From Avena insularis (Eukaryota; Streptophyta; Magnoliopsida; Poales; Poaceae): a stretch of 64,000 bases of DNA. Shown piece by piece: positions 11,166 to 24,335 of the stretch; positions within the stretch are counted from its first letter, which is position 1; each line of letters starts with the position of its first letter. The stretch lies in assembly GCA_023614405.1 (NCBI GenBank), contig CM042688.1, forward strand, positions 441,492,028 through 441,556,027, written 5' to 3'. The translations under genes were made by a program, and so were the position numbers. The notes below the pieces were generated by a model, which searched no databases, was not told where the DNA came from, and saw nothing but the letters and a program-made list of their open reading frames with translations.

Positions 11166-11667
11166 CTATGATATAGTAAACTGTCCATCAAATAATGGGT
11201 GATAACCTGCACATCTGATCACCTTCTCGAAGTTATCATGATCAAATACTATCACCTTAAAGGAAGTGGTGGCAAGCTTCTTGAATACCAGAAAGTATCC
11301 TACCTCATGTGCTTTGACAAAATCTAGCCATCCTTCTCAAGGATTACCTTGCCATCTTGCTTCTTCAGCTCGACGTCCCAGCTGCAGGCTTTGCATATCT
11401 TCAGCTTGATGGCCTCTGGATACTCACCGCCAAACGTTAGCAAAAAGGAGCTGGGTATGCTCCGCACGTCTAACCCTCCCAGTATTAACAGCATCTTGCA
11501 GAACTCGTCAAAAAGGTGTTCTCCACGTGGTTGTTCCTGGCTAGCCCCTCCATCCAGACTGCACATGACTCTCTTGTCTTCTTCGATGATGAGTCTATCC
11601 AAGCTCTTCTTGCCCGAACAGTGCAAAAAAAATCCCGTGGACAGATAATGTCTCTACCAGCTGTCAA
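11166..11667 (-). pseudogene. B3-domain (REM-type) DNA-binding protein, frameshifted
   Basis: The minus strand reads GLDVRSIPSSFLLTFGG, EAIKLKICKACSWDVELKKQ and KVILEKDG. After a shift of frame near 11325 it continues with WLDFVKAHEVGYFLVFKKLA and SFKVIVFDHDNFEKVI, ending at TAG 11166-11168. This is the full strand order of the plant B3 DNA-binding fold, in the REM style found in grasses. About four bases seem lost at the frame break. A second disruption lies in a T8 run near 11627-11635, where the upstream frame (DIICPRDFF) and the B3 frame differ. A short frame at 12433-12300 (-), starting MAIALPPIDDHHHRN, could be a first exon. B3 proteins act in the nucleus as transcription factors; this copy cannot give a whole domain. 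Confidence 0.65.
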
Positions 11668-12902
11668 TAATTGTGAAATAGTACAGTATTAGCTGATAGA
11701 GTACAATACAAGATTAGCTAAGAAAGTAAAGTGGAGAAATTTTCTTATCGAAGTACACAAATTAAAGTCTTAACTCTATCTAGCATGAACGCTAGTTATA
11801 TTAGTACTACTTCCAAGGTCTAGGCATCACATTAGAGCAGTTCTTTATCGAGCAGTATAGATACCGAACACCAAGGAACAGACAAACGGACGAACAGGAT
11901 GAGCTCTATTTGCTGCCGATGCTAAAGATGCATACATATAATTGAAATTTTGGCAAAAATCAGGGTAGGGTAGCAGCCGCCCTAACTTTCCCAAATTAAG
12001 GGGATCTCCGCCCCTGAGACAAATCTAAAGCAAAACATACCGAGTGGCCTCCCAAATCATCATGACCCGTGGATCAATCAATACAAAATTTGAACTTATT
12101 ATTACAGTTAATCGTAGATCTAGCCCTAGAACTAGCTTGCATGCGTAAAACTGAACTGTAGTATACAGACAGGTTAAATGCACTAGATGAGAACTATACT
12201 CAACACCAACCCAATGTTAACCAAGCGCTAATAAAAGCTTGACCGCATCTCATCATCAAGATCAAGGGTTATAGGGATTATGTACATACTGCCCTGCCAC
12301 CACGATGCCTGAGGGATGCGATGGCTCTATAGATGAGGTTGCAGGGCCCGCCACCTGCAGCCGACCCGCCTAAGATGAGTAAGTTGCGGTGGTGGTGGTC
12401 GTCAATGGGGGGAAGCGCAATGGCCATTAAGGAGTGTTGTGTGAGAGAGGGTTGGGGCTAGGGCGGGGGCTGGTGAGGGAATAAATGTGGCGAGGTTATA
12501 CGAATGTTGTGGACAAAGCAAACCTTGCCACCAATACTGTACTACTAATTGTCATGCAAAAATTAAGTGCCTAGAAAATTGGGCACGGCAGCTTGAGTGC
12601 TTCAATAGGGAAACATCAAACACGTACTATGAAAGTATATTATTACGTACATGGTGCCTAGTACAAGCAATAGTGGAAATGATGTTGCAAGTACTGATAC
12701 TACAATACAGTATGAAAGTACTATGTACATAGTACTTTACATTACATGGTGACAAGTACTAGCTATAGAAATGATGTTGCGAGTGCTCATAATCAACTTT
12801 TCGGTATTTTGGTCAAACTTCACATAGTTCTAACGAGGCAGGGTTGGCACGAACCACATTGGCGCCTCAAACATTTGATCTCTATGTTCCGCTCTAGTGT
12901 AT
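11668..12902. other. Spacer between B3 and F-box-associated-like remnants; possible first exon at 12300-12433 (-)
   Basis: The only gene-like piece is GC-rich 12300-12433 read on the minus strand, opening with an ATG at 12433 and ending near a possible splice donor. A short direct repeat (GTACATGGTG / ATTACATGGTG with GAAATGATGTTGC, about 12650-12680 and 12745-12780) is present. Nothing else is recognised. Confidence 0.35.
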
Positions 12903-14118
12903 TTAAGTGATGAACCTATGGCAGCTCCCCCATTGACGTGCATGCGGCTCACTGAACTGGCCGTGGCCGTGTTGGCGCAAGCGCGGTGTAGCAAACACAT
13001 AGTCTCCTCTGAACACTGGCAGAGCTTCATCAACATCGACAGCACCAGGTTCGGAGTTTGTAGGGGGATTGACGATGAATGGATGGTTGATTTCCACAAA
13101 CACTGACCTCCCTTCAAGATTATCCCTTCTAATCCAGTCCGGTGCTACAAGGTCATCCAAATTAAGGGCCCTCTAGAAAACGTGGGAGCGGACTGAGGGA
13201 TAAGTGAGCAGTTCTCTACCCATGTATGATACCGGATTACCATGGCTGCTAGTTCGTGCACCCCTGGTGTAAATCCACAGGATATTCGAGCCAAGGTCTA
13301 CCAAGTACCAGCTGTGTAATGCAATATCTGCAGCCTCAGCATCGTCACCGGCTTGGACGTTTGCAGGCTCTTCAATTACTGGAGCATGTATGACACGCGG
13401 GCATGCAAGTATACATGTGTGTGCATTTCACTTAGCAAAAGTATCATGAACAATGCAGTTATAAGTAATTTATAAATTTTACTTTTAAATAACAGGACTC
13501 ACTCCACTTGTTTGGATCCCAGACAAGAACATCTCCTCGCGGTTGTATCACCGCGTATATGCGATCAATAGAACCACTGATTAGACACTTGGCAATGGCA
13601 TCGACATACGTTGCCGGTGCAAGATAGTCATTTCGAAGGATAATCGCGCTGTAGTGCGAGAAAATCTATGGTAGCAATGAATTTGTCAAACACCGCCATC
13701 GTGCTGTAGTGCCATTGGTTATCAAATCTGTACGGTTTCTTTGCTATTTGTATCTTCAGTAGCTCGATATACATGTTCTTGTAGAGGTAAGTGCATGGGG
13801 GCCCGGGAAAACACTAGTTACCCGATGGATAAATATCAACATGCTGCACACCTGGCAGCTCGATACGTGCCATACTGTAGACGTTTTGGAGGTACCAACG
13901 CCTCGGGTGCTTTGCAATTGCAATCCATTCTCCGTTGGCACCAACCCAGCGACCCTTGTTTTCAAATCCTTGATCATCCCATGTTCCAGGTATGTCATCA
14001 TCAACTGGTACAAATGCTTCTACTATTGGATTGTCTAGTGGCATCAGCAACGCGTCAATGCCTTGCAACAAATTTTCTTCATATATAGGGGCATGCAAGG
14101 TGTTTGACTAAGGGGGTA
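12903..14118 (-). pseudogene. Multi-exon gene remnant resembling an F-box-associated (DUF295-like) C-terminal region
   Basis: Three coding blocks occur in order on the minus strand. Block 1 (about 14118-13814) follows a CCCCTTAG acceptor and reads SNTLHAPIYEENLLQGIDAL, then GRWVGANGEWIAIAKHP. Block 2 (about 13800-13490) reads VFDKFIATIDF and, after a frame change, SAIILRNDYLAPATYVDAIA and VIQPRGDVLVWDPNKW. Block 3 (about 13398-12903) reads ALHSWYLVDLGSNILWIYTR, then LDDLVAPDWIRRDNLEGRSV, and stops at 12903. A TAG at 13173-13175 breaks block 3. The Trp-rich strands with GDVLVWDP and IL-IYT repeats recall the beta-propeller part of grass F-box proteins, but I cannot fix the family. It is clearly a spliced plant gene that has decayed inside the transposon. 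Confidence 0.5.
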
Positions 14119-14209
14119 GTGCTAGCTAGCTTTGCAGAAAAACTACTATCTAAAAGATGTAGAAACATGTTGAATAAATCATGAATGCATGCAGACAAAC
14201 ACACCAAGG

Positions 14210-14880
14210 AATAAGGTCTTGTTTGTATTAAAGAAAAAGTGTAGGAATAGTTAAGTTTCCTATGCTAGCACTGTTTAGAGGAATGGACCAGAGGAAAAAA
14301 TGTAGGGAATTTTCCTATGATTGATTAACAAGATTAGGGGTCTCTTTCGATCAATGGTTTTTAAAAAACGTAGGAATAGGAAAAACACAGGATTAACATG
14401 GTAGGTACAGTAAATTCATATTAGGAATTAAAAAAGCAGGAATTTGTAACAGGTGTCTTTGGATGGTGAATAGGAAATAAACACAAGAGTTTTGCAGGAA
14501 TATAGTGTAAGCGCATTGGACTTCTCAAAGGAGAAATAGAGTGAGGTTGGAGCTCGTGTTTAGATTCTTATGTAATAGAGGGCATAGGAACTAAGAAGTG
14601 ACTCCATAGGAATTTGATATCTTCCAAAATCCTATGTGTTAGAATCCTCCAAAACTCATATGCAATTCTTCATATCCAACTTGGACCTCATTTTCAAATT
14701 CCTACGCGTGCAAAGAACAAGAATGAGGTCCCAAGAGACACGATAACATCATAAATATACTCTCCTGTGAGGTTTGACTTTGATTTTACCATGTTTTTAC
14801 AGAATCCTATGTTTTTGTATTCATGTAAACCAAAGAGCCAACTTTTTACAGAAATCTTGCGTTTGTAAAACACGTGAAAC
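14210..14880. mobile_element. Degenerate Harbinger/Tourist-like MITE sequence
   Basis: Repeated GTAGGAATAG, CCTATG and CATAGGAATTT motifs appear in both orientations, as do GGGGTCTCTTTCGATCAA and, at the far side, AACCAAAGAGCC. These resemble Tourist-type MITE ends (GGGCCTCTTTGATTC...). Several copies seem nested or rearranged, so ends and target duplication cannot be set. Confidence 0.35.
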
Positions 14881-15004
14881 TTAAAATATAACGCCAGCCT
14901 TGATTGGCCAATACACCTTACGGTACGGGTATCAACAATCCTGGTCGTTCTTGTGTTTTCAGATTAGTATATTTGGAGGAGAGGGGGGACACTAAAGCAA
15001 AAGT

Positions 15005-15298
15005 CTTGGGCCTCTTTCGATCGTAGGATTGAGACCACAGGAATTTCACAGGTTTGCCGGTGAAAACAGACGATTATAAAACGTAGGAAAACTACCAATG
15101 TGATTGGCATGATGAGAGTTGAGCCTCAAGTAGATGTTCCAATTCCTACGGGATTTGCGCATGGGTGGGAGGTTGTAGTGCAAAAGGATTTGCATACCAC
15201 GATTCCTTTGATCCAAATTCAATCCATAGGAAAGAATCTAAGGATTCGAGTCCTACAAAAATCATGCAAAACTGATTTTTACCTGCTCGTCATGGTCT
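15005..15298. mobile_element. Degenerate Tourist-like MITE
   Basis: It starts with GGGCCTCTTTCGATCGTAGG and carries ACAGGAATTTCACAGG on the left. On the right are CCTTTGATCCAAATTC and ATCCATAGGAAAGA, partly inverted to the left part. The right terminus is unclear. Confidence 0.35.
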
Positions 15299-15309
15299 AG
15301 TGGCCATGT

Positions 15310-15513
15310 CTATGGGTCAGAGTGAAGTAGACAGGGCAAACCAAACGGGAGACCAGGATCTTCCGTAATCCCTCGACGCATGCCAACCATGTCGCGATCC
15401 AGGCGAGTGATGCTCAGAAGATTGGCGTGACCGGTGATGTTGCTCAGCAGTCCGTAGTGGAGGTTGCCAAATCTGATTTCCTGGCTGTAGCGCTCATATA
15501 TCTTACGCTTCAT
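15310..15513 (-). CDS. Short open frame, possible first exon of the F-box-associated-like gene
   Basis: Sixty-seven codons start at ATG 15513 (MKRKIYERYSQEIRFGNLHY). Upstream on the gene strand the sequence is GC-rich with an acceptor-like CTTCCGCAG, as in a plant leader or exon border. It lies in the same orientation as the multi-exon remnant at 12903-14118 and is separated from it by MITE-like DNA that could be an intron. The product is not recognised; it may equally be a chance frame. Confidence 0.25.
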   Translation of the reverse strand: MKRKIYERYSQEIRFGNLHYGLLSNITGHANLLSITRLDRDMVGMRRGITEDPGLPFGLPCLLHSDP

Positions 15514-15984
15514 CGCTCCAGATGTCGTTTCGGGGAAGAGTACTGCGGAAGATTAGTCGGGATGGGTTGGCGGTTTCTACCTTTCTTCAAGGGTGGAGAG
15601 GGGCTACGATGGTGCACAAGCGGCCGGAGCGGCAGAGGAAGATGATGAGGGGTGCGGGGCGGTTCTCCTTCGGTTGTCGGATCGACTACTTTGACCCAGT
15701 ATATTAGGGCAAACTAATGCGGGACATTAATATAGATGCTTATGTAAAGACGGAATAATAACAGAAAATTAGATATAGTAGTATTTCTTAAATGCTCTAG
15801 CCCGCAACGCTGGCCCCTAGATTGAGTCGCTACTATTTTTTTCGGTAGGTAGCTAGGGACGGTAAATCACACTGTGCCGAAGAAAAAAAGTTCAAAATGT
15901 CCTCAAATTTTCTTTGCGTGTGGGTATGGTGATACCGCATCGAAGGAGAGAGCAAACACAATTTTTTTTGAATGCATATATACT

Positions 15985-16155
15985 ACTCCCTCTGATCCAT
16001 ATAATGTTCTGAGATTTATCTAGATTAGAATGTATATAGTCATGTTTTCGTGCTAGATTTATCTAATGATTGGAAACTCCGAGTGGCAACATTATTATCA
16101 TGACATGATTCACCCATTTACTCCCAAATATGGGAACATCACGGATGATGGGAGT
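15985..16155. mobile_element. Degenerate Stowaway-like MITE
   Basis: CTACTCCCTCTGATCCATATAA on the left is a Stowaway-type end. GATGGGAGTAC on the right is a weak inverse. The interior has AGATTTATCTAGATTAGAAT as in many grass Stowaways. The termini are worn. Confidence 0.35.
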
Positions 16156-16186
16156 ACAATTTACTTCAAGAACCTAAAAATGGATA

Positions 16187-19100
16187 AAATTACATAGAGG
16201 TCCTTACATTTAGCACGAAGCACCCTAAAAATAAGCAAGGGAAATAGTCGAGTCTGGCTCCTTCTCGAGAGAGCAGAGCCATGCCCTTCATACAACTTTC
16301 TCTTCGTTTGTTTTCAAAATATATGGCCAAATTTGGTGGCATGAAAATTCCTGGACATGGGATCATCATCAGCATAAAGTATGATGTAGATATGGCCATG
16401 ACCTTGGTCGTTTGGCTTGGAATCCAAGAATGTTCATACTCATCGGCAACTAATAAATTTAAATACATTTAAATTTTACCACTTGCTTTTAGGTTAGAAT
16501 TTTACATGTAAGGACGTAGGGATTACATTTTAAATCAAGGACAGAAAAAGGTAAAATTTTATCGAGCATACATTTAGCACGAAGCACCCTGATATTAAGC
16601 AGGGAAAACAGTCATGTTTTGCTCCTTCTCGAGAGAAAAGCTGATCGAGACATACTCTTCATACTACTTCCTCTTTGTTTGTTTTCAAAATAAGGCCAAA
16701 TTTGGCGGCTTGCAAATTCTTGGATAGGGGATCATGAATCATCAACATAAAGTATGATGTAGATATGGCCATGAGGCCCATGACCTTTGTCGTTCTTCTT
16801 GCAATCCAAGAATGTTTATACTTATCGACAACTAATAATCTTAAATATGCTTAAATTTTTATAGTTGCTTTTAGGGTTGAATTTTACATGTACGGAATGG
16901 TGGGAGTACATTTTACATCAAGGACCTAAAAAAGGTAAAATTACATCGAGGTCCATACATTTAGCACGAAGCACCCTAAAAATAATCATGTTTTGCTCCT
17001 TCTCGAGAGAAAAGTTGATCGAGCCATACTATTTATACTACTTCCTCTTCATTTGTTTTCAAAATATGGCCAAATTTGGCCGCATGAAAATTCTTGGATA
17101 TGGGATCAGGAACCATCAACATAAAGTATGATGTAGATATGTCCATGACCTTGGTCGTTCGTCTTGAAATCCAAGAATGTTCATACTCATCGATAACTAA
17201 TAATCTTAAATACATTTAAATTTTAACACTTGCTTTTAGGTTTGAATTTTACACGTACAGACGGTGTGAGTACATTTTACACCAAGGACCTAAAAAAGGT
17301 AAAGTTACATCGAGGTCCATACATTTAGCACGAAGCGCCCTAAAATTAAGCAGGGAAAATAGTCATGTATTGCTACTTCTCATGAGAGAAGCTGATCGAG
17401 CCATACTCTTCATACTATTTCCTCTTTGTTTGTTTTCAAAATATGGCCAAATTTGGGGGCATGCAAATTCTTGGATATGGGATCACGAATCATCGGCATA
17501 AAGTATGATGTAGATATGGCCATGACCTTGGTGGTTTGTCTTGAAATCCAAGAATGTTCATACTCATCGACATATAATAATCTTAAACATGTTTAAATTT
17601 TACAACTTGCTTTTAGGATCGAATTTTACATGGATATTTGGAGTACATTTTACATCAAGGACCTAAACAAGGTAAAATTACATCGAGGTCCATACATTTA
17701 GCACGAAGCAGCCTAAAATTAAGCAGGGAAAACCGTCATGTTTTGCTCCTTCTAGAGAGAGAAGCTTACCGAACCATGCATACTCTTCATACTACTTCAT
17801 GTTTGTTTGTTTTCAAAATATGGCCAAATTTGGTGGCATGAAAATTCTTCGCTATGGGATCATGAATAATCAGCATATAAAGTATTTTCATATTCATTGA
17901 CAATTAATAAGCTTAATTACGTTTGGTGGAATTACATCTTACAGTAAGGACCCAAAGAAAGGTAAAATTACATCGAGGTCTATAAATTTAATAGCATGGA
18001 GCACCCTAAAATTAAGCAGGGAAAACAGTCGGGTTCGGCTCCTTCTCGAGACAGCAGCTGGTCGAGCCATACTCTTCATACTACTTACCTCTTCATTTGT
18101 TTTCAAAAGATGGCCAATTTGGTAGCATGAAATTCTTGGATATGGGATCGTGAATCATCGATCTAAAGTATAATGTAGATATGTCCATGACCTTGGCCGT
18201 TCGACTTGAAATATAAGATTGTTCATACTCATTCACAACTAACCTTAAATTCGTTTAACTTTTACCACTAACTTGTAGGTTTGAATTTTACATGGACGGT
18301 AGGAGTACATTTTACATCAAGGACCTAAAAAGGGGAAATTACATCGAGGTCCATTCATTTAGCATGAAGTACCCTAAAATTAAGCAAATAAAACAGTTTG
18401 GTTCAGCTCCTTCTCGAGAGAATAGTTGATCGAGCCGTAATCTTCATAGTACTTATTCCTCTTTGTTTGTTTTCATCAAGGACCTAAAAGGAGAAAATTA
18501 CATCGAGGTACAAAAATTTAGCACGAAGCACGCCTTAAAATTAAGCAAATGAAAATAGTCAGGTTTGGCTCCTTCTCGAGAAAGAACCTGACCAAGCCAT
18601 ACTCTTCGTAGTACTACTTCCTGTTCGTTTGGTTTTAAAATAATGGCAAAATTTTGTGTCATGCAAATTCTTCGATATGGGATCATGAACAGCATAAAGT
18701 ATGATATACATATGTCCATGAACCTGGTGGTTCGGCTTGAAGTGGAAGAATGTTCATATTCATTGACAACTAACAATCGTAAATACGTCTAAATTTTACC
18801 ACTTGCTTTTGTGTTCAAATTTTACAGGGACAGTGGGAGTACATTTTATCGTAAGGACCTAAAAACGGGTAAAATTACATTGAGGTCCATACATTTATCA
18901 CAAAGCACCCTAAAATAGGGAAAATAGTCATGTTTGCGTCCTTCTCTAAGGAGAAGCTCATCGAGCCATACTCTTCATTCTAATTTCTCTTCGTTTGTTT
19001 TCAAAATATATGGCCAGAGTTAGCGGCATGAAAATTCATGGAGATGGGATCATCATCAGCATAATGTATGATGTAGATATGGCCATGACCTTGGTCGTTC

Positions 19101-19256
19101 GGCTTGAAATCCAAGAACGTTCATACTCATCGAAACTAATAATCTTAAATACTTTTAAATGCTACCACTTGCTTTTAGGTTTGAATTTTACAAGGACGGT
19201 GCGAGTACATTTTATATCAAGGACCTAAAAAAGGTAAAATTACATCAACATCCATA
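16187..19256 (+). repeat. Tandem repeat field, ~365-bp unit, about nine copies
   Basis: The marker TTTAGCACGAAGCACCC recurs near 16208, 16573, 16960, 17324, 17697, 17987, 18358, 18518, 18894 and (partial) 19255. Most spacings are 361-387 bp, with shortened copies of about 290 and 160 bp. Each full unit has TACATCGAGGTCCATACA, then CTCCTTCTCGAGAG, TTGTTTTCAAAATATGGCC, AGTATGATGTAGATATGGCC and TTTTACCACTTGC. A further partial unit lies at 24350-24600. Copies differ by many substitutions, so the array is old. No coding frame runs through it. Confidence 0.85.
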
Positions 19257-19269
19257 CATTTATGTCTGA

Positions 19270-20390
19270 AAACTTGTCTTATGGTATTCAGATCCATATT
19301 CTTCGGTGTTTCTGTACGTAAAAGAACAATCTTGTCATCACTCGAAAAATTGAGAATTAAATGTTCTTTCGTGATAGTTGGAAACTAACACCGAGGACAT
19401 TGTTTACAACATGAAGATGCACCCATCTACCTTTGGAACTACATTTAATTCAATAGCAATCTATCGCGCTTACTTATAGCTCAAGTTTGACCTAATTTTG
19501 TTAAATTGTCAAGATGCAAAATCTTAGCAAGAAGTTGAACCTATCAGCAAAACTCTCAATGTTTTATGATATATTAATTGTGACCCCTTGATGGGTACCT
19601 CCAAAAGATTTTTCGTAAAACTTTCAAAGCAACCTACAATTTACTTGTAGTTTCAAATTTGACCTAATTTTGATAAATCGAAATAAAGTCATTCGGTTAA
19701 ATAGGCAGAGTTATCTAGGAAGTTTGAAAACTCATAAATAAAACATGGGAATCGTTGGTACAACATGTTGGTAAACTTGTCTTCTGGCATTCAGATCCAA
19801 TATTCCTCGGACATTCCTAAATGGAAAAGCACAACCTCGCTCGTCATCCAATCAGAAAATTGAGAATAATTGAATGTTCTTTCCTGATATAGTTGGAAAA
19901 TCACATTGACGACACTGTTTGGATTTGCCTGTCTTGATCCAACAGTCAATGTTCGAAGTTATCCATACACTATATAGTGGTATGGTATTGTAAGAGATAA
20001 GAAAAGCTAAAGATAAGATAAGAAGTACTGCGAATGGCCGATCTTTTGAGTAACCTTCCCTTCCAATGTTTGGGAAGCAAGTGAAAATTTCGAAAACCAG
20101 AAAAGTTTGAATTTTTTTTGCCGCCAAGGACCAAAGTGGTTTCCTTCCTATTTACTCCTTGTCCCTACTCCACACCAATGCGGCTGCCGAACGCGCCAGA
20201 GACACAGAGCCGCCGTACCAAGGCACACGTGCGCAGCACCACGCTTTGGACAAGGGAGAGATCAGTCGGGCCGATGCCCGAGGGGAAAGGGTAGGAGAGA
20301 GGGAGTATGGATGGTGAGAGGCAGCGAAGGAGAGACAAACCACACAATTTGTTTTGCGTGCATAGGTCTTGAAATTTACTACTAGTAGAG
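19270..20390 (+). repeat. Copy 1 of a 1.1-kb block duplicated ~4 kb downstream
   Basis: This block is collinear with 23235-24335. It covers one and a half tandem units plus unique sequence: ACTATATAGTGGTATGG, GAATGGCCGATCTTTTGAG, and a GC-rich piece with CCAGAGACACAGAGCCGCCG and GGAGAGATCAGTCGGGCCG. That GC-rich piece looks like a former gene fragment but has no domain I can name. Confidence 0.8.
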
Positions 20391-20622
20391 TGTCCGCAGG
20401 AGTACCTCGTGTCAGGAACCCATCATAACTCTCCTCTGACATCGAACCGCCTTCAACTCCTCTTCGCTGTTGCCCTCTTTTACCCTGCCTATGTTTTATT
20501 CTCTCAGCGTGTACAGTGCGTGGATAGAGGTGAGCATATGTATAAGAAAAGAAATGATTACTAGTACTATACTAGTGTACTAGTACTAATATACTTTCCT
20601 CAAAAAAATTACTACTATACTG

Positions 20623-20744
20623 CTCCCTCTGATCCAAATTAATGTTCTCAAATTTGTGTAGATTCGGATGTATCTAGCACTAAAACATGACTAGATACAT
20701 CTGAATCTAGACAAATGTGAGAACACTAATTTGGATCGAGGGAG
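20623..20744. mobile_element. Stowaway-type MITE
   Basis: The ~122-bp element has inverted ends CTCCCTCTGATCCAAATTA and the inverse at TAATTTGGATCGAGGGAG. The inner arms ATTCGGATGTATCTAG and CTAGATACATCTGAAT also pair, so the whole element folds as a hairpin. TA follows the right end; the left flank is altered. Confidence 0.75.
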
Positions 20745-23234
20745 TACTATTTGCTTTTTCCCTAATAAGGGCATCTGCAATGTGTACAAAAGCACACCTT
20801 AAGGCCTAGTATGTGGCATCCACTAAGGTTCACCATATACATTGTGGAGAAAATAGAGTTTGTATCTTTAAGCCTAATAAGGTGCACCTCAAGCTTGTGG
20901 GTTCCCATAGAGAATAGAAAAACCATTTCCCCTATCTCCCTGTTTCATGTGATCGTTTTCAAAAGGTGTTCAAAATTTTCATGATGCAAAATCTTAGCTA
21001 GAAGTCGAACCACTTGACAAAACTCTCTGTGGTTTCTGATATATTAATTAACCGCTCAATGGGTACCTCCAAAAGCTTTTTTCATAAAACTTTAAAAGCA
21101 ACCTACAATTTATTACTTGTAGTTCAAGTTTGACCTAATTTCATTAAATTCAAGATCAATATATCGCACTTAGTTGTAGCTCAAGTTTGACCTAATTTCA
21201 TTAAACTGTCAAGACACAAAATCTTAGAAAGAAGATGAACCCCTCGTCAGAACTCTCTATGGTTTTTGATAGTATATTAATTGACCCCCTGCCCCCTCCC
21301 CCCCCCCCCGTGCGCTCCCTTCGATGGGTACATTTAAGAGCTTTTTCATAAAACTTTCAAAGCAACCTACACAGTTTACTTGCAGTAGTTCAAATTTTAC
21401 CTATTATATTTTTTCTTCTTTACCTATTATAATTTTATATAGTGATGGTATGCCAGATGTCTATTATCTGAGTCTCACGTCCAGGCCACGTGCACTTTAC
21501 TAGTACTTGTAGTTTCAAATTTGACCTAATGTCGATAAATTGACATAAAGTCATTCTAATGGATAGAGTTAGGTGGGAAGTTTGAAAACTCATAAAACAT
21601 GGGAATCGCTGGGACAACATGTTGGTCCAATATATCTGTATGTAAACTTGGCTAGTGGCATTCAGATCCAATATTCGTCATACTTTTCTTTAGGAAAAAA
21701 GAACAACCTTGCTCGTATTCTTCACTCGGAAAATGTAGAATTGAATGTTCTTTCTTGATAGTTAGAAACTCACACCGACGATACTGATTACTACAAAAAA
21801 ATGCACCGATGATCTACCTATAAAAAACATTTAATTCAAGAGCAATCTATGGCGTTTACTTAGAGCTAGCTCAAGTTTGACCTAATTTCGTTAAATTGTC
21901 AAGATGCAAAGTCTCAGCAAGAAGTTGAACCTATCGTTGAAACTCTCGCTGGTTTCTGATATATTAATTTTGACTCCTCGATGGGTACCTCGAAAATCTT
22001 TTTCGTAAATCTATCAAAGCAAAACCTACAACTTACTTGTAGTTTCAAATTTGACCTAATTCCGAGATATCGACATAAAGTCATTCAAATGGGCGCGGTT
22101 AGCTAGGAAGCTTGAAAACTCATAAAACATGGGAATTGCAAGTACAACATGTTGTTGATCCACTATATATGTTTGTCAACTTGGCTTGTGGTATCCACAT
22201 CTAATATTCTTTGGACTTCTCTTTATAGAAAATTAAAGAACAACTAGCCTCGCTCGTCTTCACTTGAAAAATGTAGAATTGAATGTTCTCTCCTGATAGT
22301 TGGAAACTCACACTGACGGTATTGTTTACTACAACAAGATGCACTGATCTACCTCTAAAAATACATTTAATTCAAGAGCAATCTATCACGCTTACTTGCA
22401 CCTCAAGTTTGATCTAATTTCGTTAAATTGTCAAAATGCAAAATCTTAGCAAGAATTTGAACCTACCGTCAAAACTCTCGGTGTTTTATGATATATTAAT
22501 TGTGATCCCTCGATGGGTACCGCCAAAAGATTTTTCATAAAACTTTAAAACCAACCTACAATTTACTTGTAGTTTCAAATTTGACCTAATTTCGATAAAT
22601 CGACATAAAGTCATTCAGTCAAATGGGTAGAGTTAGCTAGGAAGTTTGAAAACTCATAAATAAAATAGGGGAATTGTTGGTACAACATGTTGGTAAACTT
22701 GGCTTCTGGCATTTAGATCCAATATTCTTCGGACATTTCTTTACGGAAAAGAACAACCTCGCTCGTGAGCACTCGGAAAATTGAGAATAATTGAATGTTC
22801 TTTCCTGATATAGTTGGAAAATTACACCGACGAGACTGTTTACTACAAGAAAATGTACCCATCTTCCTCCCTGAAAAGTCATATATTTCAAGAGCAACCT
22901 GTCGCGCTTACTTGTAGCTCAAGTTTGACCCAATTTCGTTAAATAGTGTCATGCGATGGAAAATCTTAGCAAGAAGTCAAACCTGTTGTCAAAACTCACG
23001 GTTGTTTCTCATATATTGATTGTGACCTCCCGCTCGATCAGTATGTTACCTCCAAAAGCTTTTTCGTAAAACTTTCAGAGCAACCTACAATTTAGTTATA
23101 GTTCAAGTTTGACCTAATTTTGATAAATCGGCATGTAGTCATTCAAGTGGGCAGAATAATTAGCTAGGGAGATTGAAAACTCAAAAAACATATGGGAATC
23201 ATAAGTAAAACACATTGGTCCACTTAATATGTCT

Positions 23235-24335
23235 AGAAGCTTGGCTTATGGCATTGAGATCCATATTATTCGAGCTTTCTTTACGGAAAAGAACCATCTC
23301 GTCATCACTCGAAAAACTGAGAATGTTCTTTCGTGATAGTTGGAAACTAACTCCGAGGACATTGTTTACTACATGAATATGCACCCATCTACCTTTGTAA
23401 ATACATTTAATTCAATAGAAATCTATCGCGCTTACTTTTAGCTCAAGTTTGACCTAATTTCGTTAAATTGTCAAGATGCAAAATCCTAGCAAGAAGTTGA
23501 ACCTATCATCAAAACTCTCAGTGTTTTATGATATATTAATTGTGACCCCTCGATGGGTACCTCCAAAAGATTTTTCGTAAAACTTTCAAAGCAACCTACT
23601 ATTTACTTGTAGTTTCAAATTTGACCTAATTTCGATAAATCGACATAAAGTCATTCGGTCAAATAGGCAGAGTTAGCTAGGAAGTTTGAAAACTCATAAA
23701 TAAAACATGGGAATCGTTGGCACAACATGTTGGTAAACTTGGCTTCTGGCATTCAGATCCAATATTCCTCGGACATTCCTAAACAGAAGAGCACAACCTC
23801 GCTCGTCGTCCACTCGGAAAATTGAGAATAATTGAATGTTCTTTCCTAATATAGTTGGAAAATCACACTGACGACACAATTTGGATTTGCCGGTCTTGAT
23901 CTAATGGTCAATGTTCGAAGTTATCTGTACACTATATAGTGGTATGGTATGGTATTGTAAGAGATAAGAAAAGATAAAGATAATATAAGAAGTACTGCGA
24001 ATGGCCGATCTTTTGAGTAACCTTCCCTCCCAATGTTTGGCAAGCAAGTGAAAATTTCGAAAACCGGAAAAGTTTGAATTTTTTGCTGCCAAGGACCAAA
24101 GTGGTTTCCTTCCTATGTACTCCTTGTCCCTACTCCATGCCAACACGGCTCCTGAACACGCCAGAGACACAGAGCCGCCGTACCAAGGCACACGTGCGCA
24201 AAACCATGTCGTGGACCAGGGAGAGATCAGTCGGGCCGGTGCACGAGGGGAAAGGGTAGGAGAGAGGGAGGATGGATGGTGAGAGGCAGCAAAGGAGAGA
24301 GAAAACACACAATTTGTTTTGTGTGCATAGGTCCT
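23235..24335 (+). repeat. Copy 2 of the 1.1-kb duplicated block
   Basis: Near-identical and collinear with 19270-20390, including the GC-rich tail. It is joined at its right to a partial 365-bp unit (from about 24350), which shows the two repeat families were mixed by segmental duplication. Confidence 0.8.

Noticed and set aside
21292..21310. A run of about a dozen C residues as a structural signal
   Set aside because: A simple homopolymer in a repeat unit; other units lack it. Could also be a sequencing-prone site.
19270..24335. The 1.1-kb direct-repeat pair as LTRs of a retrotransposon
   Set aside because: No TG...CA ends, no primer site or polypurine tract, no gag or pol between them, and the interval is tandem repeats. 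A segmental duplication fits better.
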